Source: Roseateles terrae
GTDB taxonomy: Bacteria; Pseudomonadota; Gammaproteobacteria; Burkholderiales; Burkholderiaceae_C
Length of the DNA stretch: 64,000 bases
Direction: 5' to 3'
Assembly (NCBI RefSeq): GCF_014192155.1
Contig: NZ_JACHXO010000005.1
Coordinates: 372,001-436,000 of the forward strand
A program made the translations under genes and the position numbers. The notes beneath the pieces were generated by a model that was not told the origin of the DNA, made no database searches, and saw nothing but the letters and a program-made list of their open reading frames with translations. Shown piece by piece: positions 16,218 through 24,894 of this stretch. Every line of letters starts with the position of its first letter. The stretch's first letter is position 1.

Positions 16218-17501
16218 ATGAACCCCACCACCATCCAGCTGGTGGGCGCCGCACTCTTTGCGGTCGCCCTGATCCACACCTTCTCCACCAAATTCTTCGA
16301 GCGCCTGGCGCATTCGCAGCCGCGTCATGCGGGTCTGTGGCACCTGCTGGGTGAGGTGGAAATCGTCTTTGGCTTCTGGGCCATGGTGCTGATGCTGTTC
16401 ATGTTCGGCATCGAAGGCAAGGCCAGCGCCACCCACTACCTCGACACCCGCAATTTCACCGAGCCGATGTTCGTCTTCGCCATCATGGTGATCGCGGGGA
16501 CACGGCCGATCCTGCAACTGGCGGGCTCCATGGTGCGTCTGGCCGCGAGCTTCACGCCGCTGCCGCGGGGCATGGCGATGTATTTCATGGTGCTGGCGCT
16601 GGTGCCGCTGCTGGGGTCGTTCATCACCGAGCCGGCCGCGATGACGCTGGCGGCGCTCATGCTGCGCGACACGCTGTTCTCCCAGCCGGTGAGCCGCAAG
16701 CTGATGTACACGACGGTGGGCGTGCTGTTTGTCAACGTGTCCATCGGCGGAACGCTGACGCCGTTTGCTGCGCCGCCGGTGTTGATGGTGGCCAGCGCCT
16801 GGGGTTGGGATGTGAGCTACATGCTGACGCACTTCGGATGGAAGGCGGCGGTGGCGGTGAGTGTGAATGCGGCGTCGGCGGCGTTGCTGTTCCGGAAGGA
16901 ATTGGGGCACATGGGGCGGGAGCCGGGGGATGCCGCTGGTGCTGGTGCGCCGGAGGGGCGATCGGCGAAGGTGCCGATGAGCATCATCGTTGTGCAGTTG
17001 CTGTTCCTGGTCGGCGTCGTAGTGTTCGCCCACCACCCTGCGGTGTTCATGGGGCTGTTCCTGTTCTTCATGGGCTTTGCGACGGCCTACAGCGCGCACC
17101 ACGACCGGCTGATCCTGCGTGAGGCCCTGCTGGTGGCGTTCTTCCTCGCCGGGCTGGTGGTGCTGGGCGGGCAGCAGCAGTGGTGGCTGCAGCCAGTGCT
17201 GTTGGCGATGGATGCTGATGCGGTGTACTTCGGCGCGACCGCGCTGACGGCGATCACCGATAACGCGGCGCTGACTTACCTCGGCTCACTGGTGCCGGGG
17301 TTGAGTGAGGAATTTAAGCTGGCGCTGGTCGCCGGTGCGGTGACGGGCGGCGGTTTGACGGTGATTGCGAATGCGCCGAATCCGGCCGGGGTGGCGATCC
17401 TGCGCGGGCGGTTTGAGGATCAGACGGTCAATCCGCTGGGGCTGCTGGTGGCGGCGTTGCCGCCGACGCTGGTGGCGGTGCTGGCGTTTCGGGTGTTGTG
17501 A
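16218..17501 (+). CDS. Putative Na+/H+ antiporter (Na_H_antiport_3-type membrane protein)
   Basis: A 427-aa polytopic inner-membrane protein with roughly 10-12 hydrophobic segments. Conserved-looking stretches include GSFITEPAAMTLAALMLRD, FVNVSIGGTLTPFAAPPVLM, ALTAITDNAALTYLGSLVPG and VIANAPNPAGVAIL, which resemble ion-transporter superfamily antiporters, including the paired re-entrant N/T-P motifs. It starts MNPTTIQLVGAALFAV at 16218; an ATG at 16170 would lie inside the structured leader. The substrate is inferred from family resemblance. Confidence 0.75.
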   Translation: MNPTTIQLVGAALFAVALIHTFSTKFFERLAHSQPRHAGLWHLLGEVEIVFGFWAMVLMLFMFGIEGKASATHYLDTRNFTEPMFVFAIMVIAGTRPILQLAGSMVRLAASFTPLPRGMAMYFMVLALVPLLGSFITEPAAMTLAALMLRDTLFSQPVSRKLMYTTVGVLFVNVSIGGTLTPFAAPPVLMVASAWGWDVSYMLTHFGWKAAVAVSVNAASAALLFRKELGHMGREPGDAAGAGAPEGRSAKVPMSIIVVQLLFLVGVVVFAHHPAVFMGLFLFFMGFATAYSAHHDRLILREALLVAFFLAGLVVLGGQQQWWLQPVLLAMDADAVYFGATALTAITDNAALTYLGSLVPGLSEEFKLALVAGAVTGGGLTVIANAPNPAGVAILRGRFEDQTVNPLGLLVAALPPTLVAVLAFRVL

Positions 17502-17515
17502 GGCAATGATCTGGA

Positions 17516-17588
17516 ATATCGCCTCTGGGAGATATGTTGCAGATATCACTTTTGGGCGATAAATTGCAAATATCGCCCTTGGGCGATA
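17516..17588 (+). promoter_or_regulatory. Three phased palindromic operators upstream of hipBA
   Basis: Three imperfect-to-perfect palindromes of the TATCGCC-n-GGGCGATA type lie at 17516-17535, 17544-17561 and 17571-17588. Their centres are 27 bp apart each time. The third is perfect, with 8-bp arms and a 2-bp spacer. They end 10 bp before hipB, as expected for cooperative HipB autorepression. Confidence 0.8.
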
Positions 17589-17597
17589 AGATGAGGC

Positions 17598-17921
17598 ATG
17601 GACTATCCAGTCGTGCTGGCCAGCCAGCTTCAGCCCTACCTCCGATCGCTCAGGAAAGCGCAAGGCCTCACCCAGGCCCAGCTTGCGCAGCGACTGGGCA
17701 TTGGACAGTCACGAGTCGCTGATATCGAAGCAAAACCCGGGGTCATCAGCGTTGAGCAACTGCTCCACATCCTTTCGGTCCTCAATGCGGGACTGCTCAT
17801 TCGGCACACCCCCGGCGACGTCAGTCCGGACGCAACTCCCAAGCTGACCCAGGACGCCACAAAGTCCGCCAACTCCGAATCGGACGGCGGGGCTGGCAGC
17901 CTGCCGCAAGGGCAGTGGTAA
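17598..17921 (+). CDS. hipB: HipB-like antitoxin, helix-turn-helix autorepressor
   Basis: A 107-aa protein with a Cro/C1-type helix-turn-helix at about residues 12-65 (LRSLRKAQGLTQAQLAQRLG, then IGQSRVADIEAKPG). The C-terminal 35 residues are polar and Ser/Asp/Gly-rich, fitting a flexible antitoxin tail. It starts 10 bases after the last operator and precedes hipA by 24 bp. It is expected to bind HipA and repress the operon. Confidence 0.85.
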   Translation: MDYPVVLASQLQPYLRSLRKAQGLTQAQLAQRLGIGQSRVADIEAKPGVISVEQLLHILSVLNAGLLIRHTPGDVSPDATPKLTQDATKSANSESDGGAGSLPQGQW

Positions 17922-17945
17922 ACACGTCAGATTCAGGAAAGCACG

Positions 17946-19289
17946 ATGCCTAGCGGAGATAACGAGCTATGGGTTTGGATGAACGGGGAACTCGTCGGCG
18001 TCTGGCATCGTGGGCGCAACAACACCCATCGGTTTGTGTATGAATCGACCTGGCTGACGTCACCGCGAACGCGCCCCTTGTCCCTGTCCATGCCGATGAC
18101 GCCTGGTCGGACAACAAGCGGGGATGTCGTGGCCCACTACTTCGACAACCTGCTCCCTGACGATATTGAGATCCGGCGACGGGTGGCCAATCGCTTCCGG
18201 ACGAGTTCCGTGGAGGCGTTTGACCTCCTGCAAGCGATTGGACGAGACTGTGTTGGCGCGGTCCAACTCATGCCCGCCGGCGTCGAACCGACCGGGTTCG
18301 ATCGGATTGATGCTCAGCCGATGACCGAGCGCGATGTGGAGGCGCACCTGCGTGGCGTTGTCAGCACGCCTGGGCTTGGGGGCCCCGAAGACCTCGCTGA
18401 CTTCCGGATCTCCATTGCAGGTGCACAGGAAAAGACCGCCTTGCTGCGCCTAGAGAATCAGTGGTGCAAACCGCTCGGCGCGACTCCGACCACCCACATC
18501 CTCAAGCTTCCGTTGGGCCTTGTGGGTGGCCGTCGTCTGGACCTGACGCATTCGGTCGAGAATGAATGGCTATGCGCCCAGTTGCTGCGTGCTTTGGGCC
18601 TCCCCGTTGCTTCTGCTGAGATGGTGCGCTTCGGGGACCAGCGAGCACTGGCCGTGGAGCGCTTCGACCGGGCGTGGGCCACAACGGCCCAAGGTGAGCG
18701 CTGGATCGCACGCATTCCTCAGGAGGACTTCTGCCAGACCTTGGGTTTGCCATCCTCCGCGAAATATGAGAGCGATGGCGGCCCGAGCATGACTCAGTTC
18801 ACCCAGGTGCTCCGACGGAGTCAAAATGCAAAAGAAGATGTGTCGCGGTTTCTGCGCGCGCAACTGGCGTTTTGGCTGCTTGCTGCCACGGATGGGCATG
18901 CGAAGAACTTCTCGCTCTTCCTGCTGCCGAACGCGCAATACCGAATGACGCCTCTGTACGACGTCCTTTCAGTCTGGCCTGTCGTGGGGAAAGGTCCCAA
19001 TCAAGTGGCTTGGCCAAGAGCCAAACTGGCGATGGCGCTGCGTGGGAAGAATGCCCATTACCAACTCAATTCAATCCAGGTGCGGCATTGGCATGCGGGT
19101 GCGATTCAGTCGGGGGTTGAGGGCGTGTGGGAGGACATGTGCGCCATGATGGAACGTGTGGAGGCGGCCATTGATGCCGTTCAGGCTCTACTCCCTGAAG
19201 ACTTCCCGAAGAAGGTTTCAGAGAAGGTTTTCAGGGGGATGGAGGCGCAGCACAAACACTGGGTGCAGGGGCTTGCGCTGCTGGCATGA
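17946..19289 (+). CDS. hipA: HipA-family serine/threonine kinase toxin
   Basis: A 447-aa protein with the HipA layout: an N-terminal subdomain (LWVWMNGELVGVWHRG), the SIAGAQEKTALL glycine-rich ATP segment near residue 157, and the catalytic region AATDGHAKNFSLFL followed by MTPLYDVLSVWP. E. coli HipA phosphorylates glutamyl-tRNA synthetase and causes persistence; this target cannot be read from sequence. It pairs with hipB immediately upstream. Confidence 0.9.
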   Translation: MPSGDNELWVWMNGELVGVWHRGRNNTHRFVYESTWLTSPRTRPLSLSMPMTPGRTTSGDVVAHYFDNLLPDDIEIRRRVANRFRTSSVEAFDLLQAIGRDCVGAVQLMPAGVEPTGFDRIDAQPMTERDVEAHLRGVVSTPGLGGPEDLADFRISIAGAQEKTALLRLENQWCKPLGATPTTHILKLPLGLVGGRRLDLTHSVENEWLCAQLLRALGLPVASAEMVRFGDQRALAVERFDRAWATTAQGERWIARIPQEDFCQTLGLPSSAKYESDGGPSMTQFTQVLRRSQNAKEDVSRFLRAQLAFWLLAATDGHAKNFSLFLLPNAQYRMTPLYDVLSVWPVVGKGPNQVAWPRAKLAMALRGKNAHYQLNSIQVRHWHAGAIQSGVEGVWEDMCAMMERVEAAIDAVQALLPEDFPKKVSEKVFRGMEAQHKHWVQGLALLA

Positions 19290-19394
19290 CAACGCGCGCT
19301 GAGCAAAGTTGAGAAGCGCAAGAAGATTGTCCAGATAGCGCTTATCAAGAAGGCAAGAGCGTTGGCATGGCAGCATTGAAGGCCAATCGGCGCC

Positions 19395-20129
19395 TCAAGC
19401 TGGACTTTCGATAAAAGCCTTCAACTCGGCGACCCCGATCCACCGTTTGTGGACGTGCATTGCGCGATGGATCAAGCGATGACAAGTGGCACAAAGTAGG
19501 GCTAGATCAGTTAAGCGAGTGCCGCCGGATGTCGATTCAGCAAGCGGAGTGACGTGGTGGGCTTCAAACCCAGCAAGCGCCAGTTCTAAGTTCGACGCCT
19601 TCGGACCGGCGCCACAGCAATCACAGTGCAACGTGCCGGTTTGCTGACGCTCGTCCAGTAGAAGACCACGCACCTTGCGGTTGCGCTCGCGTGTGCGATG
19701 TAAGGCCGTCAGCACACGCCCCTCAGCGAATACCTCGTCATCATCGATCGCGGCCACGTTCATCTCATCGGCTTCGCCGCGCTCAACTGCTGCCCCGATG
19801 GCGTCGACGAGGCGTTGCACGAGCTCCGGTCTCTCTCCAAATTCCTGCCAGATCGCCTTATCGAGCGCCGACACATTGCCTAGCCCTCGCCCTGTAGCGA
19901 CCTGCCGGATGTTCTGCAATTTGAAGGCAACGCCGTCCGGATTTCTGAAGCTATCCCGCTTTGCGGCTCCTTGATGGACCGGGAGTGCTCGCAGTCGTTG
20001 GGACAAGGCGATGACCTCGGAGTCATTCGATCCAGGCACTTGGCCGCGGAGGCGTTGATACAGATTGAGCGCGAGCAATGTCTCGTCCCGAGTCCACTTG
20101 GGATTCCCATGCCCTTGAGTGACTGCCAT
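19395..20129 (-). CDS. HNH endonuclease, McrA-like
   Basis: A 244-aa protein. The N-terminal KWTRDETLLALNLYQRL motif is shared by a group of predicted HNH restriction nucleases, and the C-terminal domain has a zinc-finger HNH core: CDCCGAGP, FEAHHVTPLAE and LLCATCHRLIHR. This is consistent with DNA cleavage in host defence, perhaps of modified DNA. The start chosen (MAVTQGHGNPKWT) places the conserved motif near the N-terminus; a longer frame begins at 20216. It converges on hipA and stands alone, without a methylase. Confidence 0.8.
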   Translation of the reverse strand: MAVTQGHGNPKWTRDETLLALNLYQRLRGQVPGSNDSEVIALSQRLRALPVHQGAAKRDSFRNPDGVAFKLQNIRQVATGRGLGNVSALDKAIWQEFGERPELVQRLVDAIGAAVERGEADEMNVAAIDDDEVFAEGRVLTALHRTRERNRKVRGLLLDERQQTGTLHCDCCGAGPKASNLELALAGFEAHHVTPLAESTSGGTRLTDLALLCATCHRLIHRAMHVHKRWIGVAELKAFIESPA

Positions 20130-20563
20130 TGCGCCCCCCGCGCCTTTACGTTTGATCTGCGTCAAGCGTACCACCAGCAATTGAGGGCCTCCCCGCCCCC
20201 TGAACCAGTCAGCCACCCAAGTGAAATTCGTTGTTGGACCTGGTTCAGCACACTCGTGCGTAACCCATGGCCCAACAAACCATTTCTTGCTAGAGGGGAC
20301 GAGCGTGCTGCTCCGTCTGCGCAGGGAAGCTTGGGGAGATGACGGGCAGTTCTCGCCACATCCCCGTCCAGCAAACCGCCGATCGTGTAGTCACCTTGCC
20401 CTTGCGGTAGCCGGTAGGCAACATGACTTAGGTCCAAGGGAATGCTCAGGCGGTGCCGTTAGACTGAGGCAGCGCCCAGGGAAGGGTGGCTTTGGTTGAC
20501 GGTTGCCGGTGCGTGGTCGGCACGCGTCGCTGAAGCGTCAACCCCGCATCCAACGAGGTTGTT
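20130..20563. other. Intergenic region without a supported gene
   Basis: About 430 bp lie between the HNH gene and the metallopeptidase-like gene. A leftward 91-codon frame (20162-20437, TTG start) overlaps the HNH gene's 5' end and has no recognisable domain, so it is not called. An AACGAGG before 20564 is a ribosome-binding site for the next gene. No terminator is evident. Confidence 0.6.
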
Positions 20564-21289
20564 ATGTGTCTTTTCGTCACCCCGGGCCCCTTGGGAACCG
20601 ATGCGCGCCGCAGCAGTTTCGCGTCTGTGTTTGAGAGGGATCCGCACCGGCGCATGCTGTCCGAACCGGATGAGTGGGGCACACCAATGCAACTGCGCCT
20701 GCAAACTTCGGCGCGTATTGAACACGCCACCACGGCGACCACTGCCGCTGCCGCTCTGGAGCCGCCGCGAACGCAGGTGGACGGGAAACGGCGCATGACC
20801 CCCGGCGAAATCGAGATGAGCCGCCTGATGTTCAAAGACGCGCTCGACTACAGCCAGGTGTGGGTGCACCGGGAAGAGTTCCTGCCCTTCGGCCTGCAGC
20901 CGGACGACTGCGCTATGACGCCCAATGGCGAGATGTACTTCAACCCCGACAGGTTCAAGGAAGACTTCTCCAAAGAACCGGCCGGTCAGAAGTGGTGGTT
21001 CATGCATGAGATGACGCATGTGTGGCAGCATCAACTCGGCTATTGGGTGATGTTGCGCGGCGCGATCCGCATCGGGCTCTCTTACGAATATGAGTTGAAG
21101 ACCGGCCGGAAACTCAGCGACTACAACATGGAGGCGCAGGGCAACATCCTGGCGGACTACTTCGTGTTGAAGCATCTCAATGAGCCCGGCGAATCCGCCC
21201 AGCCCAACCACATCAAGGACATTCCGCTCTATGAAGAGGTCCTCAGTGAGTTCCTCAAGGACCCGGCCAATCGTGAAAACCTTCCGTAA
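20564..21289 (+). CDS. Zinc metallopeptidase-like protein, probable contact-dependent effector
   Basis: A 241-aa protein. Residues 78-140 (MTPGEIEMSRLMFKDALDYS, then AMTPNGEMYFNP) and the HEMTH motif at 148-152 inside WWFMHEMTHVWQHQLGYWV define a zincin-like fold. Similar domains are found with Rhs/VgrG-type secretion genes. The first 70 residues are Ala/Thr-rich and non-conserved-looking. A signal-peptide protein overlaps its 3' end, as in effector-immunity pairs. No secretion-system gene is adjacent. The function as toxin or peptidase is inferred. Confidence 0.65.
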   Translation: MCLFVTPGPLGTDARRSSFASVFERDPHRRMLSEPDEWGTPMQLRLQTSARIEHATTATTAAAALEPPRTQVDGKRRMTPGEIEMSRLMFKDALDYSQVWVHREEFLPFGLQPDDCAMTPNGEMYFNPDRFKEDFSKEPAGQKWWFMHEMTHVWQHQLGYWVMLRGAIRIGLSYEYELKTGRKLSDYNMEAQGNILADYFVLKHLNEPGESAQPNHIKDIPLYEEVLSEFLKDPANRENLP

Positions 21290-21773
21290 GACCGCGCTCG
21301 TCCTTGGAGTGGCCGTTACCGCGATGTCGCCTTGCTGGGCGCTGTCCGGCATGGGGACTGCAGAGGTCACGCTGCTGGAAGATGGTCGCCCGTGTTTTGC
21401 AGTGCCGGCGAAGAACGCGAAGCGCGATCCGGCGGCCCGCATTCAAGGGCTGTCCGTCATCGATGATGCCGACCCGTCAGGGCGCAAGATGTGGACGGCG
21501 AAGCTGTGGGAGATGGACGGCGGCGGCGTTCCGGTGTCCTCCGTGTCCTGCATTGCTTATGGCCAGGCGTTTGATGGGATCGGGGCGAGTCCGGCCATCG
21601 AGTTGTCGGAGACCCGCGCTTATTACGTCAGCCTCAATGTGCGGCCGTCTGATCGTTCAGATCCGACCCGCGGCTATTACGCGAAGTTCTGTCTGCTGGG
21701 CCGCGGGGCTGAGCGGCGGGTCAAGCTGATTTCCGAGAGTTCGGCGGATTGGTACACGAAGAAGTGTGAGTGA
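21273..21773 (+). CDS. Secreted immunity-like protein paired with the metallopeptidase
   Basis: A 166-aa protein starting at GTG 21273, overlapping the upstream gene by 17 bp. The N-terminus (VKTFRKTALVLGVAVTAMSP, then CWALSG) is a signal peptide; the Cys may be a lipidation site but lacks a canonical lipobox. The mature part has two Cys (RPCFAVPAK and VSCIAYG), another in KFCLLG and a terminal KKCE. It resembles small periplasmic immunity proteins of T6SS effectors. The assignment rests on gene pairing and localisation. Confidence 0.6.
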   Translation: MKTFRKTALVLGVAVTAMSPCWALSGMGTAEVTLLEDGRPCFAVPAKNAKRDPAARIQGLSVIDDADPSGRKMWTAKLWEMDGGGVPVSSVSCIAYGQAFDGIGASPAIELSETRAYYVSLNVRPSDRSDPTRGYYAKFCLLGRGAERRVKLISESSADWYTKKCE

Positions 21774-22022
21774 AGCGGCACAGAAAGTGTGCGGTGACCG
21801 CCGCAGAGGCTTGACGGTTAGGACGCATGGCGGGTGGACCAGGTGGATGGCGTTCTTTGGAGTGTTGGGGTGACCGACATCGCGCGGTTTGATGGCAGCG
21901 CGTGTGAGAGGGTGTCCGCTCAGTGCGTGTTCAATGTGGCCTAAACACGGCGCTGCCGGACTGGTTGAGCGTCGTAAGCGCCCTTGGGGTTGAAGCCTGG
22001 TAGAGCAGGGGCCCCCATTCAT
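21774..22022. other. Intergenic, no gene recognised
   Basis: About 250 bp between the immunity-like gene and transposase debris. No open frame with a recognisable product, hairpin terminator or RNA is evident. It may contain the unrecognisable upstream part of the decayed IS. Confidence 0.5.
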
Positions 22023-22134
22023 AGCGGCAACATCGAGAGCTTCAATGGCAAGTTCTACGACAAGTGCTTAAGCGAGCACTGGTTTGTGAACTTGCCGCGG
22101 GCCGGCCCGAAGAATGCGGCTCGGCGGCAGGGCT
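22023..22134 (+). pseudogene. IS3-family transposase (orfB) remnant, left part
   Basis: The reading frame SGNIESFNGKFYDKCLSEHW, continuing FVNLP (22023-22097), matches the DDE-domain C-terminal block of IS3-family OrfB (usual form: ESFNGRFRDECLNEHWF). Upstream transposase sequence and the IS left end are not recognisable. The remainder up to 22134 is degraded. IS66 is inserted immediately after it. Confidence 0.75.
22127..22134. repeat. IS66 target-site duplication, left copy
   Basis: GCAGGGCT immediately left of the IS66 terminal repeat; identical to 24895-24902. Eight bases is the normal duplication length for IS66. Confidence 0.9.
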
Positions 22135-22214
22135 GTAAGCGTCCGGCGATCCCATCTTGAGAACCGTCGGCCGGCCGCCGACGATGGTGTCCACCAAGAA
22201 CCTAAGTGGACACC

Positions 22215-22547
22215 ATGGAAGACGCTAAGCGCGCTACGCGCCGACACCACGACGACGACCTGAAGCGACAAGTTCTGGAGGAGTGCGGCAAGCCGGGTGC
22301 ATCAGTCGCACGCATCGCGCTGGCCCACGGCCTCAATGCCAACCTCGTGCATCGCTGGCGGCGTCTCGCGCAGACGGAAGCGACTGCTCGGACGGTCGCT
22401 GCGACCTTCATGCCTCTGGAGCTTGAACGGCCGACGCGGGCAGACATCCGCATTGAACTGCAACGCGGCCCGGTGAGCGTCGTCGTGAATTGGCCGGCCT
22501 CGGCGATGAGCGACTGCGCTACCTGGCTGCGCGAGATCCTGCGTTGA
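22215..22547 (+). CDS. tnpA: IS66 accessory protein TnpA
   Basis: A 110-aa helix-turn-helix protein of the IS66 OrfA type. It has KRQVLEECGKPGASVARIAL, then HGLNANLVHRWRR, which is the typical Xre/Hin-like HTH, and a VVVNWPASAMSDCATWLREI C-terminus. An earlier GTG at 22206 is in frame; ATG 22215 is preferred. The stop overlaps the TTG start of tnpB. Confidence 0.9.
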   Translation: MEDAKRATRRHHDDDLKRQVLEECGKPGASVARIALAHGLNANLVHRWRRLAQTEATARTVAATFMPLELERPTRADIRIELQRGPVSVVVNWPASAMSDCATWLREILR

Positions 22548-22876
22548 TCCGCATCGACGCGATCTGGCTCTGCGTAGAGCCGCTGGACATGCGCGTAGGC
22601 ACGGAGGCCGCTCTCACCCGCGTCGTGAACGTCTTCGGATCAGCCCGACCGCACCACGCCTACCTCTTCGCGAACCGCCGTGCAAACCGCATGAAGGCCA
22701 TCGTGCACGACGGCATCGGCGTCTGGCTCGCGGCCCGGCGCCTGAATGCGGGCAAGTTCGCTTGGCCGCGCGATGCTGCGCCCACGATGGCCCTCACGCG
22801 AGCGCAGCTCGATGCCCTGGTACTGGGCCTGCCCTGGAAGGGCGTCGGCGAGGCCGGAGTCATCACGACGCTGTAG
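22544..22876 (+). CDS. tnpB: IS66 accessory protein TnpB (IS66 Orf2)
   Basis: A 110-aa protein reading IRIDAIWLCVEPLDMRVGTE and then ARPHHAYLFANRRANRMKAI, which is diagnostic for IS66 Orf2. The start TTG at 22544 overlaps the tnpA stop (TTGA) and aligns with the usual N-terminus of this family. It is required with TnpA and TnpC for IS66 transposition; its biochemical role is not well known. Confidence 0.9.
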   Translation: MIRIDAIWLCVEPLDMRVGTEAALTRVVNVFGSARPHHAYLFANRRANRMKAIVHDGIGVWLAARRLNAGKFAWPRDAAPTMALTRAQLDALVLGLPWKGVGEAGVITTL

Positions 22877-22933
22877 CGCCATTGGCATTGCTGCCGATGC
22901 GTAGCGACCTCGGGTGCGGCACGATACCTCCCC

Positions 22934-24484
22934 GTGAACGCACCCGAAGACCTCTCCTCGCTGAGCAACGCGCAGTTGCAGGAGGTCGTGCACCAGATGC
23001 GCGCCGAGTTGCTGTTCAAGCAGACAACCATCGAGAAGCTTACGCACGAGAACGCCATCATCAAGCGGCTGAAGTTCGCGGCGAAGTCTGAGGCCTTCAC
23101 GGCCGAACAACGCAGCCTGCTTGACGAGACTTGCGACGAAGACCTGGCTGCACTGGCACGCGAGATCGAGCAAGCTCAGCCCAAGAAGGCCGTGGGCGAG
23201 AAGCGGCAACCCAAGCGCGCGCCGCTGCCTGCGCACCTGCCGCGACGCGAGATTCGCCATGAGCCGGCCAGCACGACATGCAAGTGCGGCTGCGCGATGA
23301 AACGCATCGGCGAAGACGTCAGTGAGAAACTCGACTACGTGCCCGGCGTCTTCACCGTCGAGCGCCACATCCGCGGCAAGTGGGTGTGCGCCGAGTGCGA
23401 GACGCTGGTGCAGGAACCCGTGGCCCCGCACATTATCGACAAGGGCATCCCGACCTCGCGGTTACTTGCGCAAGTGCTGGTCGCAAAATTCCTCGACCAC
23501 CTGCCGCTGTACCGACAAGAGGCGGTCTTTGAACGCGCCGGCCTGGCCATCGCGCGCTCGACGCTCGCGCAATGGGTAGGCGAATGCGGCGTGCAACTGC
23601 AGCCGCTTGTGGACGCGCTAACCGCCGAGTTGCTGGAGGCACCGGTGCTGCACGCCGACGAGACGCCGGTGCCGATGCTCAAGCCCGGCAAGGGCAAGAC
23701 GCACCGGGCCTACATGTGGAGCTGGTGCACCACGCAGTTCCACAGCATCAAAGCCGTCGTCTTCGACTTCGCCGAGACGCGCGGCGGGCAGAACGCGCGC
23801 GACTTCCTGCGCCTGGGCACCGATGCGGGCTGGAAGGGTAGCCTGGTGGTGGACGACTTCAGCGGCTACAAGGCCTGCTTCGAGCTGGGCGTGACCGAGG
23901 TGGGCTGCATGGCCCACGCGCGCAGGAAATTCCACGAACTCTGGGCCAACCACCAGAGCAAGGTGGGCGAGCAGGCGCTGAAGTTCTTCCAGGCGCTGTA
24001 CGACGTCGAGCGCGATGGCGCGAGCCTCGACATCGAGGCGCGAAAGGCGATGCGGCAGGAGAAGGCGAAACCGGTGGCCGATGCGCTCAAGCAATGGCTC
24101 GACGAGCAGCGGCAGAAGGTGCCGGACGGCTCAGCGACGGCCAAGGCGATCGACTACAGCCGACGACGATGGGCGGCGCTGGCGCGCTACCTCGATGACG
24201 GGGAACTGCCCATCGACAACAATTGGGTCGAAAACCAGATCCGGCCGATTGCACTTGGGCGCTCGAACTGGCTGTTTGTTGGGAGCCTGCGCGCAGGCAA
24301 ACGGGCCGCGGCGGCAATGAGCCTACTGCACTCGGCCCGCATCAACGGGCATGACCCCTACGCGTACCTGTGCGACGTGCTGGAGCGGTTGCCGCTGCAG
24401 CCGGCGAGCCGAATATGCGAGCTGCTGCCGCACCGTTGGCAGGCGCGAAGACCGACCACTTCCACTGCGGGGACGGCGGCGTAA
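22934..24484 (+). CDS. tnpC: IS66 transposase TnpC
   Basis: A 516-aa DDE transposase starting at GTG. The order is an N-terminal leucine-rich coiled coil (MRAELLFKQTTIEKLTHENA), a zinc-finger-like region (TCKCGCAMKRIGEDVSEKLD, then KWVCAECETL), the catalytic core with LHADETPVPM and LVVDDFSGYKA, and the final Glu block LPIDNNWVENQIRPIALGR. Full length for the family; no disruption seen. Confidence 0.95.
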   Translation: MNAPEDLSSLSNAQLQEVVHQMRAELLFKQTTIEKLTHENAIIKRLKFAAKSEAFTAEQRSLLDETCDEDLAALAREIEQAQPKKAVGEKRQPKRAPLPAHLPRREIRHEPASTTCKCGCAMKRIGEDVSEKLDYVPGVFTVERHIRGKWVCAECETLVQEPVAPHIIDKGIPTSRLLAQVLVAKFLDHLPLYRQEAVFERAGLAIARSTLAQWVGECGVQLQPLVDALTAELLEAPVLHADETPVPMLKPGKGKTHRAYMWSWCTTQFHSIKAVVFDFAETRGGQNARDFLRLGTDAGWKGSLVVDDFSGYKACFELGVTEVGCMAHARRKFHELWANHQSKVGEQALKFFQALYDVERDGASLDIEARKAMRQEKAKPVADALKQWLDEQRQKVPDGSATAKAIDYSRRRWAALARYLDDGELPIDNNWVENQIRPIALGRSNWLFVGSLRAGKRAAAAMSLLHSARINGHDPYAYLCDVLERLPLQPASRICELLPHRWQARRPTTSTAGTAA

Positions 24485-24494
24485 CATCGCCCCA

Positions 24495-24863
24495 ATGAGC
24501 CAGGAAATTGATCTCCAAGAGCACGTTCGCGCAGTGCTTGACATCGGCGGTAGTCTTTGGGGCACCGCTTCGTTACTCATTCCTCTCGCTGCCAAACACG
24601 CACCGGAATCGTTCATGCACCTTGTGCCTGAGGACGTACAACTGGTGATGCGTGAGGACTGCGCAAATCCGCCAGACAGCATCGACGGAATCTTCATCTT
24701 CGAGAGCTCGAACTACAGACTGTCCTTCTTCGAGGGACTGACGGAAGAAGAGGTGGCTCAGAAGATCGAATGTGAGCGCCGAGCAAGGAAGCAAGAGCGG
24801 CTCACCGGCATGAGAGCCGTGAAGCAGTTCTTTGACGCGCACCCTCTGCCGCCACGCGGGTAA
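24495..24863 (+). CDS. IS66 passenger ORF, unknown function
   Basis: A 122-aa protein lying 10 bp after tnpC and inside the right inverted repeat, so it moves with the element. It is acidic in the middle (LVPEDVQLVMREDCANPPDS) and ends with a basic helix (ECERRARKQERLTGM). No signal peptide, membrane segment or family is recognised. Its base composition is less GC-rich than tnpC. It may be cargo acquired between tnpC and the IS end. Confidence 0.65.
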   Translation: MSQEIDLQEHVRAVLDIGGSLWGTASLLIPLAAKHAPESFMHLVPEDVQLVMREDCANPPDSIDGIFIFESSNYRLSFFEGLTEEEVAQKIECERRARKQERLTGMRAVKQFFDAHPLPPRG

Positions 24864-24894
24864 GCGGCGTCTCCCGGCATGACCGGACGCTTAC

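Larger units (their letters stand above)
22135..24894 (+). mobile_element. Complete IS66-family insertion sequence (2760 bp)
   Basis: The ends carry inverted repeats: GTAAGCGTCCGG at 22135-22146 and its complement CCGGACGCTTAC at 24883-24894. Both ends are flanked by the 8-bp duplication GCAGGGCT. It encodes tnpA, tnpB and tnpC in the usual order plus a 122-codon passenger ORF inside the right end. Intact ends, intact genes and a perfect duplication indicate a recent and possibly active insertion. Confidence 0.95.

Noticed and set aside
20162-20437. 91-codon leftward ORF upstream of the HNH gene
   Set aside because: TTG start, no domain, overlaps the HNH 5' end; could be a remnant but cannot be supported.
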